From Heterobasidion occidentale (Eukaryota > Basidiomycota > Agaricomycetes > Russulales > Bondarzewiaceae), in NCBI GenBank assembly GCA_039111635.1, contig JBCAQO010000011.1, positions 1,302,001 through 1,366,000 on the forward strand: a DNA stretch of 64,000 nucleotides. Direction: 5' to 3'. The position numbers and the translations under genes were made by a program. Positions 34,127-46,112 of the stretch are shown in pieces. The notes under the pieces are model-generated. The model worked only from the letters and a program-made list of their open reading frames with translations. It did not search any database and had not been told where the DNA came from. How positions within the stretch are numbered: the first letter of the stretch is position 1; every line of letters starts with the position of its first letter.

Positions 34127-37100
34127 TCACGCGGCGGCGGCCGGGAACGGGTCCGACCCGCCGTGCTCGAGCGCCGCGAGCACCGCGGTGCGCACCGCGC
34201 CGAGGTACACGGCGAGGCTGTGCCCGTTGAGCGCAAAGTCCTCGTAGAGCCTGTACCGCGAGTCCGCGACGAGGGTCGCGAGCGCGAGCGCGCGCGCGGC
34301 GTTCCTGCGCGGCGGCGCACCAGATGAGCCGCGGCGTTAGGAGAGAGCAGAAGAAAGGAGAGGAAGGGACGCGACGCGACGCACTGCGGGATCCGGGCGC
34401 GCGACTCGAGCAGGAGGACGTGCAGCCGGAGGACGAGCTCCGGGACGTAGATCTGCCGGATGCGCATGAGCTCGCGCAGGCGGCGCTCGCCCCCCGCGAG
34501 CGCCCCGCCCGCGTCCGGCTCGGGGACCAGCCAGTCCGCCGTGAGCAGCTTCACGACGCGCTCGCGCGTCTCGTCGACGAGGCCCTGCGCGCGCGCACAC
34601 ACACACACACACGCAAAACGCCACAATCAGCATCGCACGAGCACCCGGCCGCGCCGCGGCGCACTCACCGCGTACTCCGAGACCCACGCCGCGCGCGCGT
34701 CGCGCGTCGCCTGCGCGCCCTCGCGCGCCTGGCACGCGAGCGCGCGCTCGAACGCGGCCCAGATGGCGAAGAACTGCCGGTAGTGCGCGTACTCCGTCGC
34801 GCGCTCCTCCGGCTCGGCGATCGACGCGAGCTCCGGGGGCAGCAGCTCCAGCAGCTCCGCCGCGACCTGCACGCGCCCCGCCGCTGCTCGCGACCCACCA
34901 CGCCGCACGCCGCACGCAGCACACGTGAGCACCGCGCCGAGGAAAAGGAAGAGGAAGAGGGAGCGGCGCACCGAGGAGATAGCGCAGGATCACGTTCGCC
35001 TGCTCCAGCGCCGTCTCGTACGTCGCCTCCATCAACACCGTCCACTCAATCGACCGCACAAGCAGCACCTCCGCGTCCTCCTCGCCCTCCGCACCCCCTT
35101 CGCCTTTCTGCAGCCGCAGCCCGCCGCCCGCGAGCGCAGGCAGCGGGCCCCGGAGCACGTTCGGGAGCGCGTCGAACGCGCGCTCGATCGTGCGCTCCGC
35201 GGTGGCGACCGCGACGCGTGCGGGGTCGAGCCCGTGTGCGCGCGCGCGCGTCAGCGCGAGGCGCCGCTCGGCGGGCGCGGCGCTCAACCCGAGCGAGGTG
35301 AGGAAGAGCGCGTAGCGCTCGACGGCGTTGTCGCCCAGCGCGCCGGCGTACATCGCGATGAGGTGGCGCTGGCCGGCGTCCTGCGTGCGTGTGTGCGTGC
35401 GGTTGTACGCGTGCGTGTGCGTGTGCGTGCGTGTCAGAGGGGCAAGGGGAGAGACGGCGGCGGGGGGCGTACCTCGAGCACGCGCAGATAGGCTTCGAGG
35501 ATGACCTGCGTCGCGAGCGGGGACGCGGGGAGATCGATCATCTGCAGGAAGAGACACAGGTGCGCGAAGAAGCGCGTCATGGTCGGGTACCTGCGATGCG
35601 CGCGGGGGGCGGGGTCAGACGTGCGGTGCGGAGGAGGGACGTGGAGAGCGGAGGAGAGGAGAGGAGAGGAGGAGGGGAAGGAGAGGAGAGAGGGGGCGTG
35701 CTTACTCGGATGCGGAGCGGTCGTAGAGCCCGTTCTGGAGGCGGCTCGCAAAGTCGTCGAGGAGGTGCTCGGTGCTGTCGAGGATGATGTGCAGCTGCGA
35801 CATGTGGAACGCGTTGTCCGCGGGGAGCCTGCGCGCGCGCAAGAGAGAGAGAAAAGAAAAAGACAGAGACTGAGGGTGAGGATGAGGTGGCGAGATCGAG
35901 CGCGGCACCACTCACCCGTCTTCGACCTGGACGCTCGCCAGCCCCTGCAGCGTCCTCTTCACCTCCTCCCTCCACTCCTCCTCCTCCTCCTCATCTTCCT
36001 CCTCCTCTCCCTGCTCCTTCTCTTCCTCCTCCCCATCCTCACTCATCGCCTCCCTACTTACCCGCCCCCGCCGCCGCACCCCACGCGCCACCGCCCCCGC
36101 GCCGCCTTCCCAAAACGCGCCGCCGAGGCGCTCCATCGCCGCGCTCTCGCGCTCCTCGCACAGGATGCCGATGCGCGCCCACAGCGTGTCCTCCCACGTG
36201 CGGCACGCGGCCTGCAGGACGGCGGCCGTGCGCGGGGACGGCGCGAGGGAGGCGTAGAGCGCGCGCTCGGTGTCGGGGAGGCGGGGCTGGGGGGCCGGGG
36301 GCGTGGTCGTGGTCGTAGCCAGGGGTAAGAGCGGGTGAGAGGGCGGGGCAGGAGAAAGAGCGAGGGAGAAAGAGCAAGGCAGAGAGAGAGAGCAAGGGAC
36401 GGTCAGGAGGGGAGGGCGGGAGAAGGGGGAGAAAGAGAGCACGCGCAGACGATCAGCGCCCCGTTCATCGTGGCGAGCGAGAGGGACGTACGTCGAGCGC
36501 GGCGCGCGTGCACGCCGCCTTCCACAGCCTGCGGCGCCTGTTGCCGTGCCACGCGTCGAACGCGGCGTCCTCCTGCTCTCCGCCCGCGCCTCCTTCCTCC
36601 ACCATCGCGTCGCCGGCGTCGTCGTCGGCGTCGTCGCGCGGTTCTGTCGCTGTGCTGCCTATCAGCGGCAGCGAGAGTGGGATGTGGAAGGGAGGGGGAG
36701 GAAGGAGGGAGGAGGGAGGAGGGGGAGGGACGCACAGATGGCCTTCCACTGGAAGAGCTGCGCGCCGCGGAGGCTCGCCGCGCGCCACGGCTGGTGCATC
36801 TTCCTGCAGAGCTCGACGGCGTCGTCGAGCCGCCCCGCACGGACGTACGCGAACAGCGCCTGCGCGAGCATCTTCTCGTGGTTCTGTCACCACACCACAC
36901 CACACCACACCGCGTTCCCCGTCCGTCGTCAACAACGCACGCGCGCGCGCACACAAGAAGAGCGGGGACTCACCGCGTCGTCCGCCGCGAGCGCGCGGCC
37001 GTCCTCTCTCACCACGGCGTCCGGATCGAGCTTGCTCACGATCCCCGCTGTGCCGGATGCACGCGCGGTGCCGGACCCGGCGGTGCGGAGGGCGTGCGTG

Positions 37101-37666
37101 GCGCGGTGCTTGGTGAACTTCCAGTAGCCGGTGGGGACGTCTGGGCGGAGGGGCTGCGGGGCGGTGTCGTGGAGCCACTCGCGGACGACGACGAGCTCGG
37201 CGAGGGCGCGGGAGGCGGCCATTGTGGCGTGTGCGAGTGCGGCGGGGGGCGTGTAGGGGTTTTCGGAGAGGAGGGCGCGGGCGGACGGGTGCGCGGGGGG
37301 GTCGGTTTTGCGGAGGCTGGGCGGAGTGAGGGGGTGAGGGGTGGGATGGGGTGAGAGAGGGGGGGGGCGTACGGGATGAGGGCTTGGAGGAGGCCCCAGG
37401 TGTTGCTCTCGAGCTTGAGGGCGTTGAGCTCGTCGAGGGAGGCCTCGCCGCTGTCTTCTAGATCGGCGACGCTGTGCGCGGCGGCGGGGTCAGCGGGGCG
37501 CAAGTGGCACGAGCGAGGGGACGGGGACGGACGACTGGGTGCATATCTGCCTGAGCTGGGGCGCGAAGCCCGAGGCGGGGTCGAGGAGGGCGGGGAGGTC
37601 GTCCTTGAGCTGCGCCTGGCAGTGCGCGAGCACCTCGGCGCAGCGCGTGTAGAGCGTTTCAGACAT
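34127..37666 (-). CDS. NUP84: Nucleoporin Nup84/Nup107, Y-complex subunit
   Basis: Twelve exons on the minus strand: 37666-37533, 37471-37373, 37316-36974, 36883-36736, 36658-36492, 36286-35916, 35828-35706, 35590-35473, 35380-34972, 34883-34669, 34584-34385, 34304-34127; 835 codons in frame. Diagnostic stretches are ESNTWGLLQALI, RAGRLDDAVELCRKMHQPWR followed by QLFQWKAI, WEDTLWARIG, YPTMTRFFAHLCLFLQ, and HLIAMYAGAL with AVERYALFL. These follow the helical order of the Nup84/Nup107 family, a scaffold subunit of the nuclear pore Y complex. A very acidic loop (EEEEKEQGEEEED, exon 6) is inserted in the middle. Intron 1 has a weak GTCCGT donor. Several introns contain CA or GTGC microsatellites (for example 34598-34616 and 35383-35435). 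Confidence 0.92.
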
Positions 37667-38612
37667 CCTGGCTGGCTGCGGCGTGGTGGATTCGTCGTCG
37701 AAGGGTGTATTTTTGAGTAGGAAGAGTCAGTCGGTGAGGTCGAGCATGTGCGCGGTGGCGGGCGGAAACTTCAAGACAAGGTGGTGGCGCCACACACGCC
37801 ACACACGCGTCGGTCCAGCTTTTCATGCACATGAATTCATCGACTCATAGCAAGGCGTCCGGGTCGCGAACAACGAATCATTATCGCGCTCAAATAGACT
37901 CGGCACACGGTCTCAGAGGCCGCGTCGCAGTACTGCGTAGCGACAAAAAAAGCCCGGAGCATGCTGGTGCTGGAGTACATGCAATGCAGAAACCCGCGCA
38001 AGAGGAACAACATTCGCCGTAGCATATATACGAGCCGGCAGGCGCCGAGTACGGACGCGGGCGCTGTCTTTCATGTTGCGCACGACGAGGCCAGCGCCGT
38101 CAGCAGAGAAAGTTGCGTGCGCTCTCCCTCTCGCACGCACGGCCGCTTTCCCGCACCTGGATCCTCCGCTGCAGGACTCTCGGAGGACGAAGCGCCTGGC
38201 TACACCGCGTCCCCGCGGTCTTGATCCGCCCACTAGTGCTCTCGCCGAGCCTGAGGCCTGAACCCCGCGGTGCTTTCAACGTCGATATACGCCGCATCTG
38301 AGCCCTTGGACCGTATAGATGTGGCTCGAGGCCAGTAAGCAGCACGTCCACTCTTGTCTCGACGGTCTGCAGGTCCTCCCGATCGGACACTTCGTCTACG
38401 CTCTCCTCGAGAAGACCACAAGGCCAAGAATCTGGAGGACAGTATAAGACTACAGAAAGATGATGAAGGCGCGAGAAGAGAGCGCCGGCCCCGAGCGTCC
38501 CAATAAGCTCGTTGGCCGGCGCTTGATGGCGGTTGCCCGCAGCACTGCAGCCAGTGCCAGCAGTGTGCCAGCACGCCGAGCGCTCCTCCGCCCTCGTATT
38601 TATGCTCAGCCC
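37667..38612. other. Intergenic region
   Basis: Contains the NUP84 promoter and the 3' flank of the serine-rich gene. No frame or repeat of note. Confidence 0.5.
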
Positions 38613-40206
38613 TTAGTGGTCGTCCCCCCCATCGGAGCCCTCAAAATCAGAAGAGATGGGAATATCTTCAATATCAGAGGCGACGGAGGCGCGATCAGCG
38701 CGCGTAATCTGTGATGGAGGCGACATAATAGGCTCGTTGTTGTAGTTGTAGCTATAGCGCGAGAGGTTATCCGTGGTTGGTGTAAATGTGGTGGGCTGCG
38801 CGCGCGCGCGACTGTGCATTTGAGAAACGGAAGACATAGTGTAAGTGAGAAGCTCGGGACTTGGGGCTTCATCCGGGCTGTGCGGCTGTTCCATGACGGT
38901 GGGAGTCCTGTTGGCTTTGACAGTGTCGCCATCAGTTGAATTAGGTCGAGGCTGAGGCAAAGGGACATGGATAGTCGCGGGGGATTGCTCTACCGATGAG
39001 GGGTATGCGTCGGGAATTGCCCTGCCTTTACCCTTGAGGTCATGGCTAAGTAAAGTCTCGCCAATGTTCGCTTGGGGTCTTTGTTCATCTGCAACGTCCG
39101 AACTTGGCTCTCGGAGCACAGACGGCGTCATCTGCCACTCTCCGTCTCTCCAAGCAAGGTTCCATTCCTCCTGAGCTTGCAGCAGACGATTCAAAATCGC
39201 CGCAGCGTTCCGATAGATGTCTTCCACTTTTCCTTCCTTGAATCTTTCGGCGGCCCACTCCCGCTCTCTCTCTTCCTCCTCTGCTTCTTCTCGGCTCCGG
39301 TTGTCTTCCGGTCGAAGATCGACTTCAAACACGCCTTCTCGGACTAGCCGCCGACCGGCCTGACCGAGCTTGACGTACTCTTCCATAGCCCAGTCTTTTT
39401 GCGCTGGGTCATCTGCGTCGAGAGCCACCGCAAGACGTCGAGCACGCTTCTCTGTCGGAGAGAGCGTAGGGAGTAAATGGAGCGGTAGATGGACAGGTAT
39501 TATGGGGGAGTTGGGTGATGTTGGGGAAGGCGGAGCACCAGTCAGATGAGTCAGTCGGTAAGCGGCCATGAGACTTGAGTGAGGATCGAGTTGTAGGGCA
39601 GGCAGCACATCCGTACGGCCGTGTATCTGGTATGGTGAACGCTCTGTGGGGTACCGCGAGGTCTATGATGTTACTACAGCATCAAGAGAACAGAAAGAGA
39701 GACTGACGACAGTGTTTGCATAGCTTTGGAGGATCATCATAGAAATTGTTATGCCCAGACCCGTGAGGCAAATCGCTCAGGTTCGAAGACCTTCGCCGTC
39801 GATGGCTGCGGTCGGGAACATCTTCGTCGTCTCCGTCTGACGATTCGCTGATAGAAGATTGTGATTCTGTGGATGAAGAGGTAGATGACGAGACCGTGGA
39901 TTCAGTTGTCAATACTGTACTATACGTCTCGAGGTCAGTGCGAATAGTAGGCCTGCTTCGTGAACGCGGGGCAGCAACTGCGCTAACAGGGATCAAAGAT
40001 CCTGCTCCATTTTTGACTCTGCCTCTGGACTCAGTCCTGTGCGACACAGGAACATGACGCCGACTAGGTGAACGCCCGCGCGCATGAGTTCGAGTGCGAG
40101 AACGAGGTCGATGACGGTCGACGCTGGTTTTCGACCTGTAATCACGGGTCGAGAACAGAGACTCGCTGCTGTAGCTGGACAGTGTGCTCAGGGACGACGA
40201 CGACAT
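38613..40206 (-). CDS. Serine/arginine-rich hypothetical protein
   Basis: Two exons, 40206-39708 and 39643-38613, with a 64-nt intron (GTCAGT donor); 509 residues in frame. The first 165 residues are Ser-rich, with RS-like basic clusters (RPRSRTRTHARGRSPSRR) and an acidic serine stretch. A short KLCKHC motif precedes the splice. The middle (about residues 215-320) is a predicted helical domain (EKRARRLAVALDADDPAQKD, AAAILNRLLQAQEEWNLAWR) that may be the conserved core. The tail is disordered and acidic. I do not recognise the family. An upstream ATG at about 40242 would add 12 residues. It is divergently transcribed from the remodeller gene at 40859. Confidence 0.75.
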
Positions 40207-40858
40207 ATCCAAGATGCAAGAAAATTTGAGCAAGCTGCACAAAACTGGGATGGATTTTATCTAGACAAGCCGCTGCATCGTGTTTGTCGCAGGATAAATG
40301 ATCAAATCGATCACGTATGCCGTGTTACGTGATAGCTAACACGTTGTGTATGACTTGGTGTCATCCGGTCCACTTGAAGAAATTCAAGAATAAATACACT
40401 CACCTCAAAGAACTAGAATATAAGTGATTGATTAGAGTCAGACATCAGCTAGACTCGAAGGCGATTCGGAAGGTGACAGCTGTCAGTCGCGCGCATGTAC
40501 GCGACGAGATCAGGTGATTTGACGCATCACCCCACGTGTAAGAGTCATCCTCGTTTCTCCTCTCGATGTGAGCGATAATATAGCAGGTTGCTACTGAGTC
40601 AATTTTGGTGCAGTCGCGATTTTTGCATGCACCCCGTCTGCATAACGTCTTTCTCAGATCTGGCACCTAGTAGTGACCATGCCTCGCGTCGTGTTTAGGG
40701 CCGGCGGCTACGCGTTTACTGACGTAAGTCGCGATCCAATTACCAACTGCGTCACGTTCATCGTCACAGCGGGAACTTGATCGGAAAGTTCAGTTCGAGA
40801 CGGTTTTGCTTGGACCCTCTCCTCCACGTCGTCGTCCACAGCAATCTCTCCAAAAACA
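40207..40858. promoter_or_regulatory. Shared divergent promoter region, serine-rich gene and IRC5/HELLS gene
   Basis: About 650 bp separate the two start codons. No clear TATA box or operator could be assigned, and no further gene is visible. Confidence 0.45.
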
Positions 40859-43800
40859 ATGACCTCCACACCACCTTCACCTACGCTCTTTGCTATGACT
40901 TCTCCTCCCGGATCCAGCACCGTGGCATCTTCGCCACCATTCGTCGACTCGGAAGACGTGGATCAGGAAGGTACTGAACCTGATGTCAAGATGGCGCCGG
41001 TATGTTCCAGACGCGTCTTGTCCCACAAGACTGCATAGTTGGCTATGAGGTTCCTTGTTGATTTTGAACTTTTGTTCTCTTAGCCTACAAAAAAACCTCA
41101 ACCTGTCAAAGAGGATGTATGACCAACAACTCTATCTGGTCTAGCGTAGCTTCTTGACATTCCAAAATTTCCATAGGACTCTGAGGCACGCTTTGCTCGC
41201 CTCTCGTTCCTTCTTCAAAAGTCTTCTCTCTACGCGAATATGTTGAAAGACCAGATGGATCGTGCGCGCGAGAAACAGGCCGCTGTTGCCGCACAGGCGA
41301 AACCCAAATCAAAACCGCGTAGCATGGTTCCCGGACGTGGCTCCGCTCGCGGGTCGGGCAGACTACGCGTCTACGGGAAGCGTGCGCGCGTTGACAGTGG
41401 CGACGAGGAGGAGGAAAACAAAGACGGAGAAGACGCGCCAAACGCGAAGCGCGCCAAGGTTGTGCCCCCTGAAGACACCGCGAAGCCGATTTTTGTGCAG
41501 CCTGCGTTGTTGACAGGCGCCACATTGAAAGATTACCAGCTCGAGGGCGTGGCATGGATGGTAAGTCTCTGGGAGAATGGAATCTCGGGGATCTTAGGTG
41601 GGCTCTATTGTCCCGCATATAAGAAGCTAGTGCTAACCGCTGTTATAGCCGATGAAATGGGTCTCGGAAAGGCACGTCTCTTTCCATATCGTTCGGCATG
41701 AGAGCAATAGCTTAGTAGCTTCAGACCATCCAAACAATCGCGTTTATTGCGTATCTACGCGTCCGCGTCGAATCTCCGTTCTTGATCGTATGTCCCCTAA
41801 GCGTGCTTCACAACTGGATGGACGAGTTCAAAAAGTTTGCCCCTGATGTGAGTGGTGACAAGAAACGTTTTATCGCATGTCGCTCATTCGCTGTGTAGAT
41901 CAATGTTTGTATGTATCACGGTACACCCCAAGAACGTGCAGAACTCCGGAGAACAGCCATGGCATTACCCGTCGACCGTGTAGGGGCGACCGCTAATTCT
42001 AAGAGCAGAGGCAGACCTTCAAAGAACGGCAAAAGTAAAGTCAAGCACCACAGCCGTAAGGTCAAGAAGCCAGATACGGACTCAGAACCTGAGGACAATG
42101 AAATATTCGAAGCGAGCGAAGAGCCGGTACCAGAGTCGGATCCGGCGGATTCGACCGAGCAGAAGTCCACGTTCCCAATCGTCGTCACCACATACGAGAT
42201 GGTCATCAAGGATCGTTTGCATTTAGCCAAGTATAAGTGGGGATATATCGTTGTCGACGAAGGCCATCGCTTGAAGAACATGGATTGCTTATTGATGAGG
42301 GAGGTCAAGAAGTATACCAGCGCAGGGCGCATGGTGCTCACAGGAACACCTTTGCATGTAAGCTCATGACACCACTACCTGCTTGCGTTTTTTGACGCGC
42401 GCACCATTAGAATAATCTAGCGGAGCTTTGGTCACTCCTCAACTTTATACTTCCAGATATTTTTGACGACGTTGACTCCTTTCAAGAATGGTGCGTGTTG
42501 CCCAAAATCTATCATGAGGATTCTGTACCGAACAACTCTGCAGGTTCAACCTTCCGACTCTTTCCACCTCGCTCGGCTCTGATAGGAGCACACAAGTCCT
42601 CAATACCCTCCATTCGATTCTGAAACCTTTCCTCCTACGGCGCGTTAAAACCGACGTAGAGCGGTCTTTGCCACCTAAGAAGGAATACGTGCTATACGCA
42701 CCATTGAGTGAAAAGCAACGCAAACTTTACGACGCAGTCGTGCGTGGCGGACTGCGAACGCTCCTCATTGGCGATGAACCTGATGGCAAGGCTGATGCAG
42801 AAGCAACAGATGCACAACCAGAGGCAGAGGAAGGAAAATTCTCGAGAAAGTTGAGGAAGAGAGACAAGAAGAAGTATGATGTCGATGGAGACGATGACGA
42901 ATATTTTAAGCGTCTGGAAAAGGGTCAGGTCCATGGGATCAAACAGCGAGATACAGGGAAGAGCACGGCTGCGTTGGGACGAGATCATGCGTACAAGACG
43001 AGAGGTTCGATTCTTCTCGTTTTTGCTCGACCATCATTGACGTTTCTTTACGATGTAGTCAAGAATATTAACAACATGCATCTACAGATGCCGATCATGC
43101 AACTACGCAAAGTATGCTCACATCCATTCCTTTTCGATTGGCCCTTGGACAAGAATACGAAACAACCTGTAATCAACGAAGATCTGGTCAATGCGAGTGG
43201 CAAGATGATGGTTCTCGAGCGGTTACTAGACGAGCTTTTCCGACGCGGACACAAAGTGCTCGTCTTCAGTCAATTCAAGACTATGCTGGATGTCATCGAG
43301 GTATGTGTTAATTTATAATATGAATGCGACTACTGAACACTTGCTTTCCCAGGACTGGGCAACAGAATACAAGCACTGGCCACTGTGCCGCATAGATGGG
43401 GCATCTGGGCCATTGGAACGACGCGAAGAGATGAATAGATTCCAGAATGGGGGTGACAATCCAAATGCCCCCCGTTTATTTTTGCTCAGCACTAGAGCGG
43501 GGGGGTTGGGTATCAACTTAACAGCTGCAGACACAGTCGTCTTTTATGATCAAGACTGGGTAGGTCACGACTCCTTCCATCCATATGTGTACGCCACTCA
43601 TCGCAATTGAATGCTTCAGAACCCACAAATGGATCTGCAGGCACAAGATCGTGCGCACAGAATTGGGCAGACCAAACCGGTGCTCATCTTCCGGCTTGTC
43701 AGTAAGCACACCATCGAGAACTCGATCATGCAGCGCGCGTCGGAGAAACGCCAGCTGGAGGCCCTCGTGATCGCAAAGGGCAAGTTCAAGATGCCTGCGC

Positions 43801-44093
43801 ACGCTGCGGCGAAGGCGGGAAAGCAGGAGACGATAGCGGAGATGGCCGCGTCGCTGCTCGCGCTCGAGGGCCAGAAGATAGAGGTCGTGCCGAGCACGAA
43901 TGCGGGCAAGGCGAACATCATGAGCGACAAGGAGCTGGATGTTTTGCTTGACAGGCGGCCGGATGTGTTTGAGGGTCGTGGAGTTGGGTGGACAAGCGGG
44001 AAGGCCAAGGATGAGGGCATGTTTGCAGTTTATGAGGCTCCTGCGGATGAGGGCAATGATGCGTTAGCGATGATGATGGGAGAGGAGGTTTAG
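40859..44093 (+). CDS. IRC5: SNF2-family chromatin remodeller, IRC5/HELLS (LSH) type
   Basis: Eleven exons: 40859-40999, 41084-41116, 41177-41597, 41649-41671, 41725-41847, 41899-42357, 42411-42490, 42544-43004, 43059-43300, 43353-43559, 43620-44093; 887 residues in frame. Helicase motifs in order: [27 protein letters not shown] (Walker A; bar is an intron), [21 protein letters not shown] (DEGH box), [52 protein letters not shown] and DRAHRIGQ. The bridge and N-terminal region match yeast Irc5 and animal HELLS, DNA-translocating ATPases acting in cohesin loading, repair and heterochromatin or DNA methylation. Intron 4 (41672-41724) has a GC donor (GCACGT), directly after the Walker Lys. Exon 4 is only 23 nt. 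Confidence 0.93.
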
Positions 44094-44364
44094 TGGCGAG
44101 TGATTTCGGGTGCTTTTTACTTGTATATTTAAAATATTTTCTTCTTATTTTCACCTGCACAATCATTATGGTGAGGGCTACTTGGGTATTGGAAAACCTT
44201 ACACTAAGAAGTCGACGTAGTCGGTATGAAACTGTGGAAAACTGTACAGTGATCAAACTCCGGACCACTTCGGGGAGCATGAGGGACTAATTGATCCCGA
44301 AGACAGAAACGCATTTGTCTGGCTTTATGAACGGGACACATTTTGGTATTGCAGGGACGCTGAA

Positions 44365-45542
44365 TCATATTCGGTTTGGAATATTCGGTCGCGCTCCTTG
44401 ACCATGTAACTTCGACGTGTCAAAGATCAAAGTGGACAGCCCGAGAAAGATGGGAACGTACTTCATGAGTTCTGTAACATAATGACGAACCAAGGCAACA
44501 CTTTCGGGATCCATCGTTGAGCCTGCAACCATTTGCGGTAGGCTCACTGATAGAGGGAAACATTGATATATAGCATTTTGGGGAGACGGGGACGCGGAAG
44601 GCTCACCGATCATGCGTAACAAATGCTCGGCGCCGTAGACGGCGCTCATCTCACGCTCCTGTCCGACTTGGACAGTAGGCCCTGTCACATACCGTTTCCT
44701 TATCTCGGCATACTGTGGTCTTTCGAAGCAATACAAGAGATTGGCTCCTAAAGCGCGATCGAAGTATGTTTGTAGACCTGCGATAATGGTTGGCAAGACC
44801 GTCGTAGGATCACGCAGTCTAAAAAGACTCGCAGGTAAGCGATGAAGTAGATGGCAACAATAATAAGGCTCACTGGGGGGCGGGCGCAGCGAGAACAGAA
44901 TTCTGAAAGTCGTTTAAGATGTCTTTTACAGAGGGGTTTCGTGGTAAGGTGACGAGCTGTGGAACCGATTGAGATATCTCAAAGTAGCGCTGTAGAGCAT
45001 TGCTCCTACCTGATTGTTCTTAGTAACGGCCTCCCAGTCATCGACAAGAAGGACCTTGAGAATCTCAGGTATTACAAGGCGTAGCTCTGGACGTCTTGTG
45101 CCATCATCATCTTCCCTACCGCGCTTCGTCCCTCGCCCCTCCTTCCGCCGGACCTACAGGCTGAGCCTTGGTCGTCGCTGAAGCTTTCGCATTCGTGCTT
45201 TGAGCGGCTATTTCCTTTGATGACTGTATGAGGGACTTTGGAGCGCAATGTTCACCTCGTTAAACTTGAGCAGTCGTTGTGGGGGAACCCATTCATCCCA
45301 TCTATGCAGACGCGATCGGATCAGATCGTAGTCGAACCAGAAAATACGAGGGCGTTGCGAGGGGCATACGTTTGCTTCCAGCCGCGATAATGCACGAGAT
45401 AGTGCGGACCAACACTGCCTAGCTTTGTGGTGGTTTCATCCCAGTTTTCGACTTTGAGAACCTTTGCCTCATATATGAGGGGCCCATGGTAACACAGGAC
45501 TTTCTCATTGACGTTGTAAACACTGCTTGAAGGGCCTGCCAT
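44365..45542 (-). CDS. EAF3: Chromodomain-MRG protein EAF3/MRG15, with a one-base frameshift
   Basis: Six exons on the minus strand: 45542-45370, 45301-45256, 45223-45010, 44956-44874, 44818-44607, 44546-44365. The N-terminal chromo barrel shows KVLCYHGPLIYEAKVLKVEN, YLVHYRGWK and WDEWVPPQRLLKFNE. The C-terminal MRG domain shows LVIPEILKVLLVDDWEAVTK, LPTIIAGLQTYFDRALGANL and YGAEHLLRMI. The family member reads H3K36 methylation in the NuA4 acetyltransferase and Rpd3S deacetylase complexes. Exon 3 is 214 nt, one base too many: the four-C run at 45136-45139 (GGGG in the sense strand) breaks the frame between AEG and RGTKRGR. With three bases the model would be 302 residues in frame, so a homopolymer miscall is likely. 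The gene is divergent to GPI13. Confidence 0.88.
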
Positions 45543-46112
45543 TGCTTGCGGGCTGTGGAACGGGAGAGTGGTACGTCACGTAAGTCACAAGAGGTCACCC
45601 AAGGTCTCGCACGCTTGAGGAGTCTTTCTAGGTCTTTCCTTAGTGCTCATACCGTCACATCCCCTCCTTCTCAGCTGCGACTTGCAGCATTTACAGCACA
45701 AAAACGGTCCATGCCGCGCGTGTCCTGCATCCTATTTCCCAATCCCCCGCATAATACCCGCTCTCACGAAACCTAGGCTCGCACTTGTCAGCTTGCCGTG
45801 GTAGACCCAGCACATACTCCAACTGCCGTGATACAAAAGCGTGCTTGATATTCTACACAAGCTCAACGATTTCATCTATTATACAGCTCATTGTTTCGCA
45901 TCAGTGAAGGGGACATCTTGACCTGCTGGGTTTTCAGTGAGTTGACCCCTATATCGTCCATATGCATAGAGGCTCGCGGCTTGCTCGGTGACAGCACTTC
46001 AGTCTAATTTCAGCTTCATTGAAAATTGAATCGAGACCACATCCCCCGATCAACAAACAGTTTGAGAATCTGGTCTGATGATTTGTTTGTACACAGGTAT
46101 TGACAACGCATC
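45543..46112. promoter_or_regulatory. Divergent promoter region, EAF3 and GPI13
   Basis: About 570 bp between two start codons. No extra gene, repeat or clear factor site is seen. Confidence 0.45.

Noticed and set aside
35887..36318. Plus-strand Pro/Ser-rich frame
   Set aside because: Antisense of the Glu-rich loop exon of the Nup84/Nup107 gene.
41672..41724. Apparent loss of the Walker A threonine in the IRC5/HELLS gene (GK followed by LQTIQT)
   Set aside because: Shifting the acceptor six bases to CTTCAG gives GK|TIQTIAF, a normal motif, with a GC donor.
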